Position numbers and translations under genes: made by a program. This document shows, one piece after another, positions 7,461 through 16,874 of a DNA stretch of 64,000 bases (position 1 is its first letter; every line of letters begins with the position of its first letter). The DNA comes from Salegentibacter sp. 24. Lineage in GTDB: Bacteria > Bacteroidota > Bacteroidia > Flavobacteriales > Flavobacteriaceae. The notes under the pieces are model-generated. The model saw only the letters and a list, made by a program, of their open reading frames with translations. It made no database searches and had not been told where the DNA came from. Where the stretch lies: positions 1 through 64,000 of the forward strand of contig NZ_SNWE01000023.1 of assembly GCF_004362395.1 (NCBI RefSeq), given 5' to 3'.

Positions 7461-9749
7461 TTGGAAAAAAAAATATTGGCGCTATTGTGTCTTCTCTATG
7501 CGGGGAACCTGTTTTCTCAGGTAAACCAGTTCAAAATACTTAATACCAGTACCGCTGAACCAGTGGAAGGTGCAAGCATCTCCAATGCTACGGGCCTAAT
7601 TGGTATTTCAAATGAAAAGGGAATCTTTAGCATCACTTCAGAAAATTTACCCGGGAATTATAAAATTTCCGCACTGGGATTTGAAACATTGGACATTGAG
7701 CTGAAAAAATCAGCAGGACTCGCAAAGATTTATCTTAGTCCAAGGCTCGAAGGTCTTTCAGAAGTGGTGGTGCGTAGTACGATGATCCCAAAACCCCTTA
7801 TAAAAGTGCCGGCAGCCATTAGTCTAATTACAGCAACCGATTTTAAACGAACCGATGCTACCAATGTCCTGGAAACTTTCAATAATGTGCCTGGGGTTTA
7901 TGTGAACCAGGGCGCTTTAAATACCAATAAGATCACTATCCGTGGTATTGGGGCTCGTTCTCAATATAGCACCAATAGAATTCAGGCCTATTTTGATGGG
8001 ATTCCTTTAACCACGGCAGAAGGTGAACTGACCTTGGATGATTTTGATCAGGAGAGCCTGGAGAGGATTGAAGTGATTAAAGGACCAACTTCCAGTATCT
8101 ATGGTGCAGGTCTGGGTGGTGCTATAAATTTGTACTCCACACAACCCGGTAAAACACAAGCGCGATTGGGCTTAAAAACACAGTTTGGAAGTTTTAATAC
8201 CCAAAAGCAGGTTTACCAGGCTTCAAATACCACTGTTAATTCCTCTCTTTTTGCAGTCTTTACGAACTTAACCAGTGATGGGTACCGTGAAAATGGAAAC
8301 TATGATCGCAAATCGGCTCTTTTAAATGGAACTTTAAAAACCAGTGAAGATGGAAGTCTATCGTACCTGGCCAATTTCACCAGGTTGAAAGCCTTTATTC
8401 CGAGTTCACTAAATGAAGATGACTTTTTAAACAATCCGAAAACTGCCGCTTTTTCCTGGGCTCAGTCAAAGGGGTATGAATCCTATGATCGTGGTATGCT
8501 TGGGGGTTCTTATACGCATGCACTGGTTGATGAATTAAGCAATACCACCAGTATTTTTATTAATTTCAGGAATGCTTACGAGCCGAGGCCATTTAATATT
8601 TTAAAGGAAGAAAGGGTTTCAGCCGGGGTTCGCACCAAGTTTAAGTTAGACGCCCGAGTTTTTAAAATTCCTTCTGAAATAAGCCTTGGAGCAGAATATT
8701 ATAATGAATGGTATGAAATCGGCACTTTCCAAAACTTATATGAAGATTTTCCTGGAACAGGCAGTGTGCTGGGTAATCGTTTAAGCAATAATGAGCAGCG
8801 TCGGGATTATGCTAATTTCTTTGGACAGATCAGCCTGGAATTTAATGAAAAATGGAACCTGGAGGCTGGTTTTAACCTGAATACCACAAATTATAGCCTA
8901 AAGGATCTGTATGCACGGGATCAAGTGAATCAAACCGGTGACTATGGTTTTGCACCTGTTTTTTCGCCCAGAATAGGTACAAGTTACGAAATAGGGGAAG
9001 GAAAAAATGTTTATGTTTCCATAAGTCATGGGTTTTCAACACCTAGCGTTGCTGAAACGCTAACTCCACAGGGTCAGATAAACACCAATTTAGCGCCCGA
9101 AACAGGTATTAATTATGAAGCTGGTTTTAAAGGGAATTGGCTTGAAAATAAGTGGTATACTGAAATTTCTGTTTTTTCCATTCAAATAAAAAATTTACTG
9201 GTAGCCCAGCGCATAGGCCCTGATCAATATGTAGGAATAAATGCAGGAAAGACCAATCATAATGGGATAGAGTTCCTTACCAACTACCGGTTCTTAATGG
9301 GCTCAAAACTACAGGTTAAACCTTATATCAATGGAGCTCTAAACTTTTTTAAGTTTGATAGGTTCATAAACGATAATGTAGATTTTTCAGGTAATGAGCT
9401 TCCGGGAGTTCCTAAATACACGGTCAATTTCGGTGTAGATGTTCAAAGTGATTCAGGTTTTGAATTCTTCTCAAATTATAGAAGCGTAGGGAAAATACCT
9501 TTAAATGATGAGAACTCCAATTACACCGATGGTTACAATCTTTTGAATTTTAAGACGGGTTATAGTTTTAAAATTATTGACGATATACTTTTAAATGTAT
9601 ACGCGGGAATCAATAATGCTTTGGATGAGCATTATGCCGCAAGTGTGGTTACCAATGCTGTAGGCTTTGGAGGCGCTGCCCCACGTTACTATTATCCAGG
9701 AAATCCCAGGAATTATTATGGAGGCCTCCAGCTCAATTATGTTTTTTAA
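7461..9749 (+). CDS. TonB-dependent outer-membrane receptor
   Basis: A 762-residue receptor starting at TTG; the encoded N-terminus (LALLCLLYAGNLFSQ) is a signal peptide, so the TTG start is reasonable. A carboxypeptidase-regulatory-like domain covers about residues 22-95, then the plug (LSEVVVRS through GGAINLYS, about 97-220), then a long barrel ending in LQLNYVF. No SusD-like partner is adjacent, so this is probably a stand-alone siderophore, metal-chelate or vitamin receptor of the FecA-like type rather than a polysaccharide-locus SusC. The substrate is not determinable. No riboswitch is recognisable upstream. Confidence 0.88.
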   Translation: MEKKILALLCLLYAGNLFSQVNQFKILNTSTAEPVEGASISNATGLIGISNEKGIFSITSENLPGNYKISALGFETLDIELKKSAGLAKIYLSPRLEGLSEVVVRSTMIPKPLIKVPAAISLITATDFKRTDATNVLETFNNVPGVYVNQGALNTNKITIRGIGARSQYSTNRIQAYFDGIPLTTAEGELTLDDFDQESLERIEVIKGPTSSIYGAGLGGAINLYSTQPGKTQARLGLKTQFGSFNTQKQVYQASNTTVNSSLFAVFTNLTSDGYRENGNYDRKSALLNGTLKTSEDGSLSYLANFTRLKAFIPSSLNEDDFLNNPKTAAFSWAQSKGYESYDRGMLGGSYTHALVDELSNTTSIFINFRNAYEPRPFNILKEERVSAGVRTKFKLDARVFKIPSEISLGAEYYNEWYEIGTFQNLYEDFPGTGSVLGNRLSNNEQRRDYANFFGQISLEFNEKWNLEAGFNLNTTNYSLKDLYARDQVNQTGDYGFAPVFSPRIGTSYEIGEGKNVYVSISHGFSTPSVAETLTPQGQINTNLAPETGINYEAGFKGNWLENKWYTEISVFSIQIKNLLVAQRIGPDQYVGINAGKTNHNGIEFLTNYRFLMGSKLQVKPYINGALNFFKFDRFINDNVDFSGNELPGVPKYTVNFGVDVQSDSGFEFFSNYRSVGKIPLNDENSNYTDGYNLLNFKTGYSFKIIDDILLNVYAGINNALDEHYAASVVTNAVGFGGAAPRYYYPGNPRNYYGGLQLNYVF

Positions 9750-9859
9750 AAAATATCCGAGCCATTAGCTCCGGGGTTTACAGCAATCATTTTGCCTTCT
9801 ATCTTTTTTTCCAATAGATTTAAGCTGAGCGTATAAATTTCTTTTCAGCCTTGAGCTCT

Positions 9860-10312
9860 TTATTTTCTTACCACTTTGGGGACCATAAACTCATAGTTTC
9901 CATGGTTACGAATCACATCACGAACCACCGTGGAAGAAATATGACTTTTCCCAGAAGAGGTAATAAAAAACAAGGTGTCTATACCACTCATTTTATAATT
10001 GGTCTGGCCAATGGCTTTTTCAAATTCAAGATCTTGTGCATTGCGCAATCCGCGTAGCAGGAAACCGGCGTTTTGCTCTTTGCAGAAATTTACCGTAAGA
10101 CCTTTATAGGTAGTCACTTTTATTTTGGGTTCTTTATTAAAAGTTTCCTTTAAAAAGTGAAGTCGTTCTTCGAGGGTGAACATATATCTTTTATCGGAAT
10201 TCGTGCCAATGGCCAGAATTATTTCATCAAAAAGTGGAAGTGCTCTTTCAATGATATCGGTATGTCCTAAAGTAATGGGGTCAAAGGATCCCGGAAATAC
10301 TGCTTTTCTCAT
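9860..10312 (-). CDS. coaD: Pantetheine-phosphate adenylyltransferase
   Basis: CoaD transfers AMP from ATP to 4'-phosphopantetheine, the penultimate step of coenzyme A synthesis. The 150-residue length is typical of the family. Visible motifs are FPGSFDPITLGHTD, containing the nucleotidyltransferase TxGH signature, and ISSTVVRD near the C-terminus. It is read in the same direction as ddl upstream, with ~260 bp between them, and converges on the TonB receptor gene. Confidence 0.96.
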   Translation of the reverse strand: MRKAVFPGSFDPITLGHTDIIERALPLFDEIILAIGTNSDKRYMFTLEERLHFLKETFNKEPKIKVTTYKGLTVNFCKEQNAGFLLRGLRNAQDLEFEKAIGQTNYKMSGIDTLFFITSSGKSHISSTVVRDVIRNHGNYEFMVPKVVRK

Positions 10313-10571
10313 CTTGTTTGTTTAAAGTTGGCTGCCCCTGAATTCATCGGAAAAACTGTGGCAGGAAATCGCATTGGGTTTAGTTGATATTTTCTCGATC
10401 TAAAAAATTAAAAAAATGCGATGAACTTCTAATTTAGTCATTTTAAGATTAATCAAAAGGCTTGTCTACAGGAAGATCTCTTACTAATTTTGACCATCAT
10501 CTAAAAATTGATTCATTATTCTTATTTCAACCAGAGCCCTTTATATAATACCTGATCACTGCCTTTTGAGA

Positions 10572-11552
10572 TTAGGTAAATTTTAAGGCCGTTTCAATGG
10601 CGCTTCCATAAAGATCGGTTAAAGTAATATTAGCCGCTCTGGCTTGTTGAGGTAAAATACTGGCCTGGCTCAGGCCAGGAGTGGTGTTCATTTCAATAAA
10701 ATGAGGCTCCCCATTGTGGAAAATAAATTCTGAACGTGTAAATCCACGCATGTGGAGTTTCCTGTATATTAACTTTGCGATTTCCTGTACCTGTTTGGTT
10801 TTTTCTTCAGAAATAGTTGCCGGGGTTATTTCCTTAGATTTTCCTAAATATTTTGCTTCATAATCAAAGAATTCATTTTCAGAAATAATTTCGGTCACAG
10901 GCAGTGCCTTTACCTTTCCCTTATAGGTAATAACGCCCACTGAAACTTCGGTACCATCAAGGAAGGATTCAATAATTACCTGGTCATCTTCTTTAAAGGA
11001 GGTTTTTGTGGCTGGAATCAATTCCTCTTCAGTTTTTACCTTAGTGATTCCAAAACTACTACCGGCGCGATTGGCCTTGACAAAACATGGCAGACCAACT
11101 TTAGCAATAATCTCCTTAGAATTTACTTTATCCTCTTTGTCAAGGAAATAGTTTACTGCTGTTTTTATCCCATAAGGTTTTAAAACGCTTATCAGGTCAC
11201 GTTTATTAAAGGTTAAGGCCGCCTGGTAATAACCGCAGGTGGTTTGCGGAATTCCTACTAATTCCAAATAAGCCTGTAAAAGTCCGTTTTCTCCCGGGGT
11301 ACCATGAATGGTATTAAATACACAATCGAATGAAATTGTTTTCCCCTCTATTTTTACCGTAAAATCATTCTTATTAATCGGATATGGAGTGTCATCATCG
11401 GCCACTACAAACCATTCTTTTTGTAATATATGCACCCGGTAAGGTTCATATAAGTCACGGTTTAAGTGCTTATAAACCATGTTTCCGCTATTGATTGAAA
11501 TTCTGTATTCACTGGAAAATCCGCCCATGGCGATGGCAATTTTTTTCTTCAT
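10572..11552 (-). CDS. ddl: D-alanine--D-alanine ligase
   Basis: Ddl joins two D-alanines with ATP to make the dipeptide used for peptidoglycan precursors in the cytoplasm. The protein is 326 residues with the ATP-grasp layout: an N-terminal domain with MGGFSSEYRIS, then HGTPGENG, VKANRAGSSFGI, and the metal-binding end FIEMNTTPGLSQAS. The neighbours (coaD, PASTA protein, RluD-type synthase) form a cell-envelope and core-metabolism block. A 294-bp spacer separates it from the divergent PASTA gene. Confidence 0.95.
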   Translation of the reverse strand: MKKKIAIAMGGFSSEYRISINSGNMVYKHLNRDLYEPYRVHILQKEWFVVADDDTPYPINKNDFTVKIEGKTISFDCVFNTIHGTPGENGLLQAYLELVGIPQTTCGYYQAALTFNKRDLISVLKPYGIKTAVNYFLDKEDKVNSKEIIAKVGLPCFVKANRAGSSFGITKVKTEEELIPATKTSFKEDDQVIIESFLDGTEVSVGVITYKGKVKALPVTEIISENEFFDYEAKYLGKSKEITPATISEEKTKQVQEIAKLIYRKLHMRGFTRSEFIFHNGEPHFIEMNTTPGLSQASILPQQARAANITLTDLYGSAIETALKFT

Positions 11553-11841
11553 CCGAGTTTGGTGTTTTTAGTTCGTTGTTTCAATGATATCAACTTAGAT
11601 TAAAAAAGCTTCTTGTTAAATGAAAAATATTTTAACCGAATTATTCGTTATACCTTATATGCTAGGTTAGCCCTAAATTAAACCAGGATGAAATAAATAA
11701 TATCCAGTTTAAAAGTGTCCCTTGTATTATTTATAAGCCAGCACATAGCAAAAAATCAGATATAGTAAAGCTTAATCAATAAACCGGCAAAGCCGAAACA
11801 ACAAATCTACAAACAATCTGCCACCAAAAGCAGGGGTTTTA

Positions 11842-11849
11842 TATCTTTG
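11842..11849 (+). promoter_or_regulatory. -7 promoter box of the PASTA/rluD operon
   Basis: TATCTTTG matches TAnnTTTG exactly, 19 bp ahead of the ATG at 11868. It overlaps an in-frame TTG at 11847 that would otherwise extend the PASTA ORF, arguing that the TTG is promoter and not a start codon. No clear -33 TTTG is visible. Confidence 0.45.
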
Positions 11850-11867
11850 CTGCCTAGAAACAAATGT

Positions 11868-12485
11868 ATGGGATTCTTTAAATTTATTTTCAGCAAAACT
11901 TTTTTAATTCAATTAGTGATTGCTGCAATTTTAGTAATAGTTATCGCTTTTTTAGCGTTAAGATGGTTGGATTATTCTACTAATCAGGATCAGCGTATAG
12001 CAGTTCCGGACCTATCTAGACAATCCCTGGACGTGGTAGATGATAAACTGGCCGAGCTTGATTTGAGATTTGAAATCCTGGATTCGGCGAATTTTAATCC
12101 CGATTTTCCTCGATACTCAGTTATGGAACAGGTACCGGAACCGGGCAAGTTTGTAAAAGAAAACAGAAAAATTTACCTGACCTTAAATCCCTCTGGTTAC
12201 CGAAAAGTAATGATCCCAGATCTAATTAGAAGGACCCGGCGGCAGGCTGAGCCTACCCTTAGGTCTTTAGGCTTTGAAATTGGCGATATCAGCTACAAGC
12301 CAGACATTGCCAAGGATGCGGTTTTAGAGTTAAGACATAAAGGTCAATTAATCGAACCAGGAGACCAGCTGATGAAAACCTCTACTATAGATTTAGTACT
12401 GGGAGATGGTTCTGGCCGCTACAAAATGGAAGGTGAGGAAGGACAGGATAGTATAATTCCTGAAGAGGAAGAAATTGAATTTTAA
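11868..12485 (+). CDS. Membrane-anchored PASTA-domain protein
   Basis: A 205-residue protein starting MGFFKFIFSK. One transmembrane helix (about residues 8-32) is followed by two PASTA domains facing the periplasm (roughly 44-105 and 110-180; VPDLSRQSL and IPDLIRRTR mark their starts) and an acidic tail. PASTA domains bind peptidoglycan or beta-lactams in other proteins. There is no kinase domain here, so it is not a PknB-type protein. Its TAA stop shares one base with the next ATG (TAATG), so translation is coupled to the pseudouridine synthase. An in-frame TTG at 11847 is rejected because it lies in the promoter box. Confidence 0.85.
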   Translation: MGFFKFIFSKTFLIQLVIAAILVIVIAFLALRWLDYSTNQDQRIAVPDLSRQSLDVVDDKLAELDLRFEILDSANFNPDFPRYSVMEQVPEPGKFVKENRKIYLTLNPSGYRKVMIPDLIRRTRRQAEPTLRSLGFEIGDISYKPDIAKDAVLELRHKGQLIEPGDQLMKTSTIDLVLGDGSGRYKMEGEEGQDSIIPEEEEIEF

Positions 12486-13534
12486 TGAAAGAAGAGCAAC
12501 AAAATGAAGTTGAAGAACAGGACGAAACTTTATACGAACATCATAAATTTGAGGCTGGAGAAGGACAGAAACCTCTAAGGGTAGATAAATTCCTTATGAA
12601 TTTTATTGAAAATGCTACCCGGAATAAAATTCAGAAAGCCGCAAAAACCGGGAATATCTACGTTAACGAAGAACAGGTTAAACAAAATTATAAGGTCAAA
12701 GCGGGGGATGTGGTACAGGTAATGTTCGAGCATCCGCCCTATGAGTTTTTACTTACCCCTGAGAATATTCCATTGGATATCGTCTACGAGGACGATACTT
12801 TGCTGGTGGTGAACAAACCTGCGGGTATGGTGGTACATCCCGGACATGGCAATTACAGCGGCACCCTTATTAATGCATTGGTTTTTCATTTTGAAAACCT
12901 TCCCAATAATTCCAGTGATCGACCGGGATTGGTACATAGGATAGACAAAGATACCAGCGGACTACTTGTAGTTGCCAAAACAGAGCAGGCCATGACCTAT
13001 CTTTCCAAACAGTTTTTTGACAAAACCAGCGAACGTGAGTATGTAGCATTGGTCTGGGGAAATGTGGAAGAGGACCAAGGCAGGGTGGAAGGCAATATTG
13101 GCCGCCATCCCAAAAACCGCTTACAAAATACAGTTTACGAAGGTCAGGATGCTGACCAAAAAGGAAAACCGGCCGTAACCCACTATAGGGTATTAGAACG
13201 ATTTGGATATGTGACCCTGGTTTCCTGTAAGCTGGAAACGGGAAGAACCCACCAGATTCGGGTACATATGAAGCATATAGGTCACACCCTTTTTAATGAC
13301 GAACGCTATGGGGGAGAAAGGATTCTAAAAGGGACAAGCTTTAGCAAGTACAAACAATTTGTAGATAATTGTTTCAAAATATTACCGCGTCAGGCACTAC
13401 ACGCAAAAACTCTTGGTTTCATTCATCCTAAAACTGGAAAGGCCATGAGCTTTAATAGCGAGATCCCTGACGATATACAGGCCTGTATTGAGAAATGGCG
13501 ACACTACGCCAAGAATCAAAAGGAGGTTTTATAA
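12485..13534 (+). CDS. RluA/RluD-family 23S rRNA pseudouridine synthase
   Basis: A 349-residue enzyme with an N-terminal S4 RNA-binding domain (LRVDKFLMNFIE to GDVVQVMF, about residues 35-90) and the RluA catalytic domain carrying HRIDKDTSGLL with the catalytic Asp, then GRTHQIRVH. The family isomerises uridine to pseudouridine in large-subunit rRNA; RluD is the likeliest orthologue given the S4 domain, but the modified site is inferred. It overlaps the PASTA gene by one base and ends at a terminator. Confidence 0.9.
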   Translation: MKEEQQNEVEEQDETLYEHHKFEAGEGQKPLRVDKFLMNFIENATRNKIQKAAKTGNIYVNEEQVKQNYKVKAGDVVQVMFEHPPYEFLLTPENIPLDIVYEDDTLLVVNKPAGMVVHPGHGNYSGTLINALVFHFENLPNNSSDRPGLVHRIDKDTSGLLVVAKTEQAMTYLSKQFFDKTSEREYVALVWGNVEEDQGRVEGNIGRHPKNRLQNTVYEGQDADQKGKPAVTHYRVLERFGYVTLVSCKLETGRTHQIRVHMKHIGHTLFNDERYGGERILKGTSFSKYKQFVDNCFKILPRQALHAKTLGFIHPKTGKAMSFNSEIPDDIQACIEKWRHYAKNQKEVL

Positions 13535-13593
13535 CATCATCATTATAAACTCGTCTTGGGGCCTAATCCCCTATGTAAAGTCTCTGGTTAAAG

Positions 13594-13634
13594 AAAAAAC
13601 CACCCCTGCTTATTTTTAAGATGAGGTGGTTTTT
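13594..13634. terminator. Bidirectional intrinsic terminator
   Basis: AAAAAACCACC (13594-13604) pairs with GGTGGTTTTT (13625-13634) across a 20-nt loop. It has A-rich and T-rich flanks, so it can serve both rluD on the plus strand and the convergent SDR gene. Confidence 0.75.
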
Positions 13635-13667
13635 CTATATGACCTTGAGGGTTTGGGGGTATAAGAA

Positions 13668-14396
13668 TTAACTCTTCCCCGTAGGTTTTATAAGTAATTC
13701 ATTCACATTTACACTATCAGGTTGTGTAGTTGCATAAAGCACGGCATCAGCGATATTCTTAGGTTCAAGTTTTGGTTCGCCGTTACCATAGTCTTTATCA
13801 TCCAGTAATTCCTGGTCGCTGATATCTTCTCTCAGATCGGTTTCCACAGTGCCAGGTTCGATGGAAGTGACCCGAATATTAAAGTCTGGGGAAAGTTCCA
13901 TGCGCATCGCTCTGGAAAGTTCTATAACCGCGGCTTTAGAGGCACCGTATACCGCACCACCTTCAAAGATTTCTTTTCCGTCTACAGAGGCGATATTGAT
14001 AATATGACCGCTATGTTGTTTTTTCATCATTGGAAGTACGGCGTGAATACATCGCAGCGTCCCTTTTACATTTACTTCTATAGTTTGCAGCCAGTCTTCC
14101 AGCTTTCTGTTTTTAAGATAAGTAAGGGGCATCACTCCAGCGGAGTTCACCAGGATGTCAATGCTTCCGAAATGATCCTGGATCTTCTCAAAGGCTGTGG
14201 TAACACTTTCATTGCTTGTTACGTCCATTTCCACTTCAAAACTCTGGCTTAAACCTTTACCTATATCTTTTAATTTATCCAGACTCCGGCTGGCTAAAGC
14301 TACTTTACATCCTTTTTTGGAAAGTTCTTGGGCAATCGATTTTCCTATTCCACTACTTGCACCGGTTACTACGGCAACTTTATCATTTAAATCCAT
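13668..14396 (-). CDS. Short-chain dehydrogenase/reductase
   Basis: A 242-residue classical SDR. The cofactor motif TGASSGIGKSIA is near residues 11-22, NSAG replaces the usual NNAG, a catalytic Ser lies in IINIAS, and YGASK carries the Tyr and Lys of the active site (about 150-154). It is a cytoplasmic NAD(P)-dependent oxidoreductase; the substrate is unknown. The gene is monocistronic in appearance, with a 10-bp palindrome 20 bp upstream of its start and a terminator shared with rluD. Confidence 0.9.
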   Translation of the reverse strand: MDLNDKVAVVTGASSGIGKSIAQELSKKGCKVALASRSLDKLKDIGKGLSQSFEVEMDVTSNESVTTAFEKIQDHFGSIDILVNSAGVMPLTYLKNRKLEDWLQTIEVNVKGTLRCIHAVLPMMKKQHSGHIINIASVDGKEIFEGGAVYGASKAAVIELSRAMRMELSPDFNIRVTSIEPGTVETDLREDISDQELLDDKDYGNGEPKLEPKNIADAVLYATTQPDSVNVNELLIKPTGKS

Positions 14397-15016
14397 AATA
14401 TTTTTTTAATCGTTGACTTGCAAGTTGCGAGGATTTAAGCGCTCGGGACGTTAAAGAAGTTTGAAATAACAACAATTTAACTAGTGAGTTTTTATGCCCT
14501 CTCCCTTTGGGCAGTGCATAGCCTGCTATGACTAATAGGTGATATTCGATACCAGGGAAAGTTCAGGATAAGAGCAATAGTCATACAGGGAATTAATTAA
14601 AACTGGTATAACAGGTTTTACTTACTACAGGATGAGTCTAAAGGTAAACGGCATACTATTGAACGAAAGCAAAAATCAGTTCAGGGAACAATCTACCATG
14701 GTCATCATTTTCCAATCGCAGTTAAACCCGGGTAGTTTTTTAGCGGACCTTAGTTTTTTCTTAAACCTGATCTTAATAAATTTCCCACCGGTAGTCTTAT
14801 ACCGGTAATTCGCTGAACTGAGTAATCGACCATTATAATCTATTATGATTCCTCCGGAATTTCTCCAAAGAAAACTGCCGCTAAAGGCCTTTACAAGCTT
14901 GGGATGTTTAGAGGAACCTTCCATATTTTGAGTTTTTGGTAGTATAAGGTAAGAAAAAGATGTCTTAATCTGAAGTTGGGGACTTAAATTAATTGATTTT
15001 TAAATATTTAAGAACT
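14397..15016. other. 620-bp region with at most one doubtful small ORF
   Basis: Between the SDR gene and the DUF2805 gene. It contains a 10-bp palindrome ACTTGCAAGT at 14416-14425 close to the SDR start and one doubtful 82-codon ORF at 14676-14924 on the minus strand. I see no RNA gene or mobile-element sequence here. Confidence 0.5.
14676..14924 (-). CDS. Doubtful small basic protein, 82 residues
   Basis: An ATG-initiated ORF on the same strand as DUF2805, 92 bp downstream of it. The product is basic (RFKKKLRSAKKL), has no signal peptide or membrane segment, and I recognise no family. Its length only slightly exceeds what chance would give, so it may not be a gene. Confidence 0.25.
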   Translation of the reverse strand: MEGSSKHPKLVKAFSGSFLWRNSGGIIIDYNGRLLSSANYRYKTTGGKFIKIRFKKKLRSAKKLPGFNCDWKMMTMVDCSLN

Positions 15017-15313
15017 TCAATACTTCTTTTTTGAAATGTGATTGCCCGTGATCTGTCGTTGCGCCGAAGATTTAAACCTGGAAACCTGGTTATTCCTTAG
15101 TTTAAGGTGTTTGGTTTTTCTACCCTGAACCCTAGCTCGCCATTTTCTCCAGTTGCGAGGGTGCATTTGCTCCTGCATAAATTTTATCACGTCTTTTTCA
15201 GCAAGACCGAACTGGTATTCAATAGCTTCAAATGGCGTGCGATCTTCCCAGGCCATGGCAATGACACGGTCTTGCTGAGGTTCATCTAATTCAAATTTTT
15301 TAGCGATTTTCAT
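15017..15313 (-). CDS. DUF2805 / TIGR03643 family protein
   Basis: A 98-residue basic protein. The core MAWEDRTPFEAIEYQFGL, EKDVIKFM and PRNWRKWRARV are characteristic of the TIGR03643/DUF2805 family, whose N-terminal half resembles a helix-turn-helix. Function is unknown. Family members often sit near photolyase or cryptochrome genes in marine flavobacteria; none is visible here. The C-terminal ~30 residues are a basic tail, probably disordered. Confidence 0.75.
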   Translation of the reverse strand: MKIAKKFELDEPQQDRVIAMAWEDRTPFEAIEYQFGLAEKDVIKFMQEQMHPRNWRKWRARVQGRKTKHLKLRNNQVSRFKSSAQRQITGNHISKKKY

Positions 15314-15631
15314 TTTTTATCCTAAATCTAAATAAATTAGGAATTGCTACGGATTGAACATTAGTGAAGGTTTTTATAAATAAGAAGGCATCCTTACTAA
15401 TTACGGTGCTTCCTCCTCTTAAGGGGCTAAGATTCGAACTTTAAATTCTTTTATAGTAAAAATCACCTTTAACAATAAAAGGAGTTTTTATAAAATGCTT
15501 ATCAGATAATGCTGAATTTTTTGGCCTGTAATTATGGGTTAATTCTAACATTTTATCCAGAACGCTCCAAATGCTTACCATAATGCTGTAGATCTTTTAA
15601 GCTATAATAACTCCTAACTATTTCTCTATAA

Positions 15632-15653
15632 AAAACTACTAATGGGTAGTTTT
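15632..15653. promoter_or_regulatory. Inverted repeat overlapping the yaaA -33 region
   Basis: AAAACTAC (15632-15639) and GTAGTTTT (15646-15653) form a perfect 8-bp inverted repeat with a 6-base centre. Its right arm overlaps where the -33 element of the yaaA promoter should be. A regulator-binding site is possible; it is not a terminator because no T-run follows. Confidence 0.3.
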
Positions 15654-15674
15654 CCCGTTTACCAAGCTTTCACT

Positions 15675-15682
15675 TATCTTTG
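15675..15682 (+). promoter_or_regulatory. -7 promoter box of yaaA
   Basis: TATCTTTG matches TAnnTTTG, 18 bp before the ATG at 15701. TTTC at 15651-15654, 20 bp upstream, is a one-mismatch -33 element. Confidence 0.45.
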
Positions 15683-15700
15683 AATTTAAAATAACCTACT

Positions 15701-16462
15701 ATGAAAATTGTTGTTTCCCCGGCCAAAAGCCTGGATTACGAATCAAAATTACCTACTACTCGCGGCACCCAACCTGCCTTTTTGGAAACCACAGCTAAAC
15801 TCAATAGGAAAATGTCCAGGATGACCAAAAAGGAAATTTCCAACCTGATGAGTATCAGCGATAAGTTAGCCGATCTTAATTATACCCGTTATCAGGAATT
15901 TCAGGAAGAGCACACTAAAAAGAATTCTCGCCCGGCCATGTATGCTTTTGCCGGTGATGTTTACACCGGACTGGATGCTTATACCATTTCTATGGATAAA
16001 ATAGACCGTTTGCAGGATAGTTTACGAATTCTTTCCGGACTCTATGGTGTGCTTAAGCCGCTGGATCTGATGCAGCCTTATCGCCTGGAAATGGGCACTT
16101 CGGTAGGCATTGAACGTAAGCAGAACCTATATGAGGTTTGGCAAAATAAAGTCACCAAGCTGTTAAACCAGGAGATGGTGGAAGGGGAGCTTTTTATAAA
16201 TCTTGCCAGTAATGAATATTTTAAGGTCGTAGATACTAAAAAACTGGCAGCCGAAGTGATCTCGCCCGTTTTTAAAGATTTTAAGAACGGAAAATTAAAG
16301 ATCATTAGTTTTTTCGCGAAAAAAGCACGTGGTGCGATGGTACGTTATATTATTGACAAAGATGTAAAAACCCTGGAGGATCTGAGAGGCTTCGATTATA
16401 TGGATTACCGATTTAGCCAGGAACATACCAAAAAGGAAAACGAGCCGGTTTTTATAAGGTAG
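15701..16462 (+). CDS. yaaA: Peroxide stress protein YaaA (DUF328/UPF0246)
   Basis: A 253-residue protein starting [14 protein letters not shown], the family hallmark, with [21 protein letters not shown] and ASNEYFKVV further on. YaaA proteins lower free iron and limit DNA damage under peroxide stress and bind DNA. The gene stands alone between two long non-coding stretches with its own promoter. Family assignment is secure; the stress role is from family knowledge. Confidence 0.92.
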   Translation: MKIVVSPAKSLDYESKLPTTRGTQPAFLETTAKLNRKMSRMTKKEISNLMSISDKLADLNYTRYQEFQEEHTKKNSRPAMYAFAGDVYTGLDAYTISMDKIDRLQDSLRILSGLYGVLKPLDLMQPYRLEMGTSVGIERKQNLYEVWQNKVTKLLNQEMVEGELFINLASNEYFKVVDTKKLAAEVISPVFKDFKNGKLKIISFFAKKARGAMVRYIIDKDVKTLEDLRGFDYMDYRFSQEHTKKENEPVFIR

Positions 16463-16874
16463 TTTTCAGCTTTTTGGTTTTATGGTTTGCAGTTTTTTCT
16501 TACCTCGACTCCCTTTAAGAACGCTGTATAGTGGTCCTTTATAAGAAATAACTACTTCAGTAAGTTGTCTAAGTAAGAATAAAATGCCAGAGTCTCCTAT
16601 CTTAGTGCTGATGAGTTAGCGCTGTCATTTTTGGCATTTAAAAAAAGCGTCGGTATTGAGAAGCGGCGTGGGTTTGTTCTGCAGTAGTTCTCTTTTGGTT
16701 TTTTTCGAATAAGAACAACATCAGAAGTCTCAGCTCTAAACAACAAACCACGACCTATAAAGAGAATGAGAAAAACTTTTATATAAAATTTAGCATATCA
16801 AATCACTGCTACTTCTGAATGTTTTAATAGTTTACGGTAATAACTAACTATTGCTAATTATCTAAACCAAAAAC
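16463..16874. other. 412-bp intergenic region before pyruvate carboxylase
   Basis: Frequent stops in all frames and no recognisable RNA, repeat or terminator with a T-run. It must contain the promoter of pyc; I found no exact TAnnTTTG box near the start. Confidence 0.5.

Larger units (their letters stand above)
15314..15700. other. 387-bp intergenic region with the yaaA promoter
   Basis: No coding potential seen. It holds a short inverted repeat at 15632-15653 and the candidate yaaA promoter at 15675-15682. The start-proximal end of the minus-strand DUF2805 gene also faces this region, so its promoter should be here; I could not identify a matching box. Confidence 0.55.

Noticed and set aside
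11847-11867. In-frame TTG start for the PASTA protein
   Set aside because: It lies inside a good TAnnTTTG promoter box and the ATG at 11868 gives a better N-terminus.
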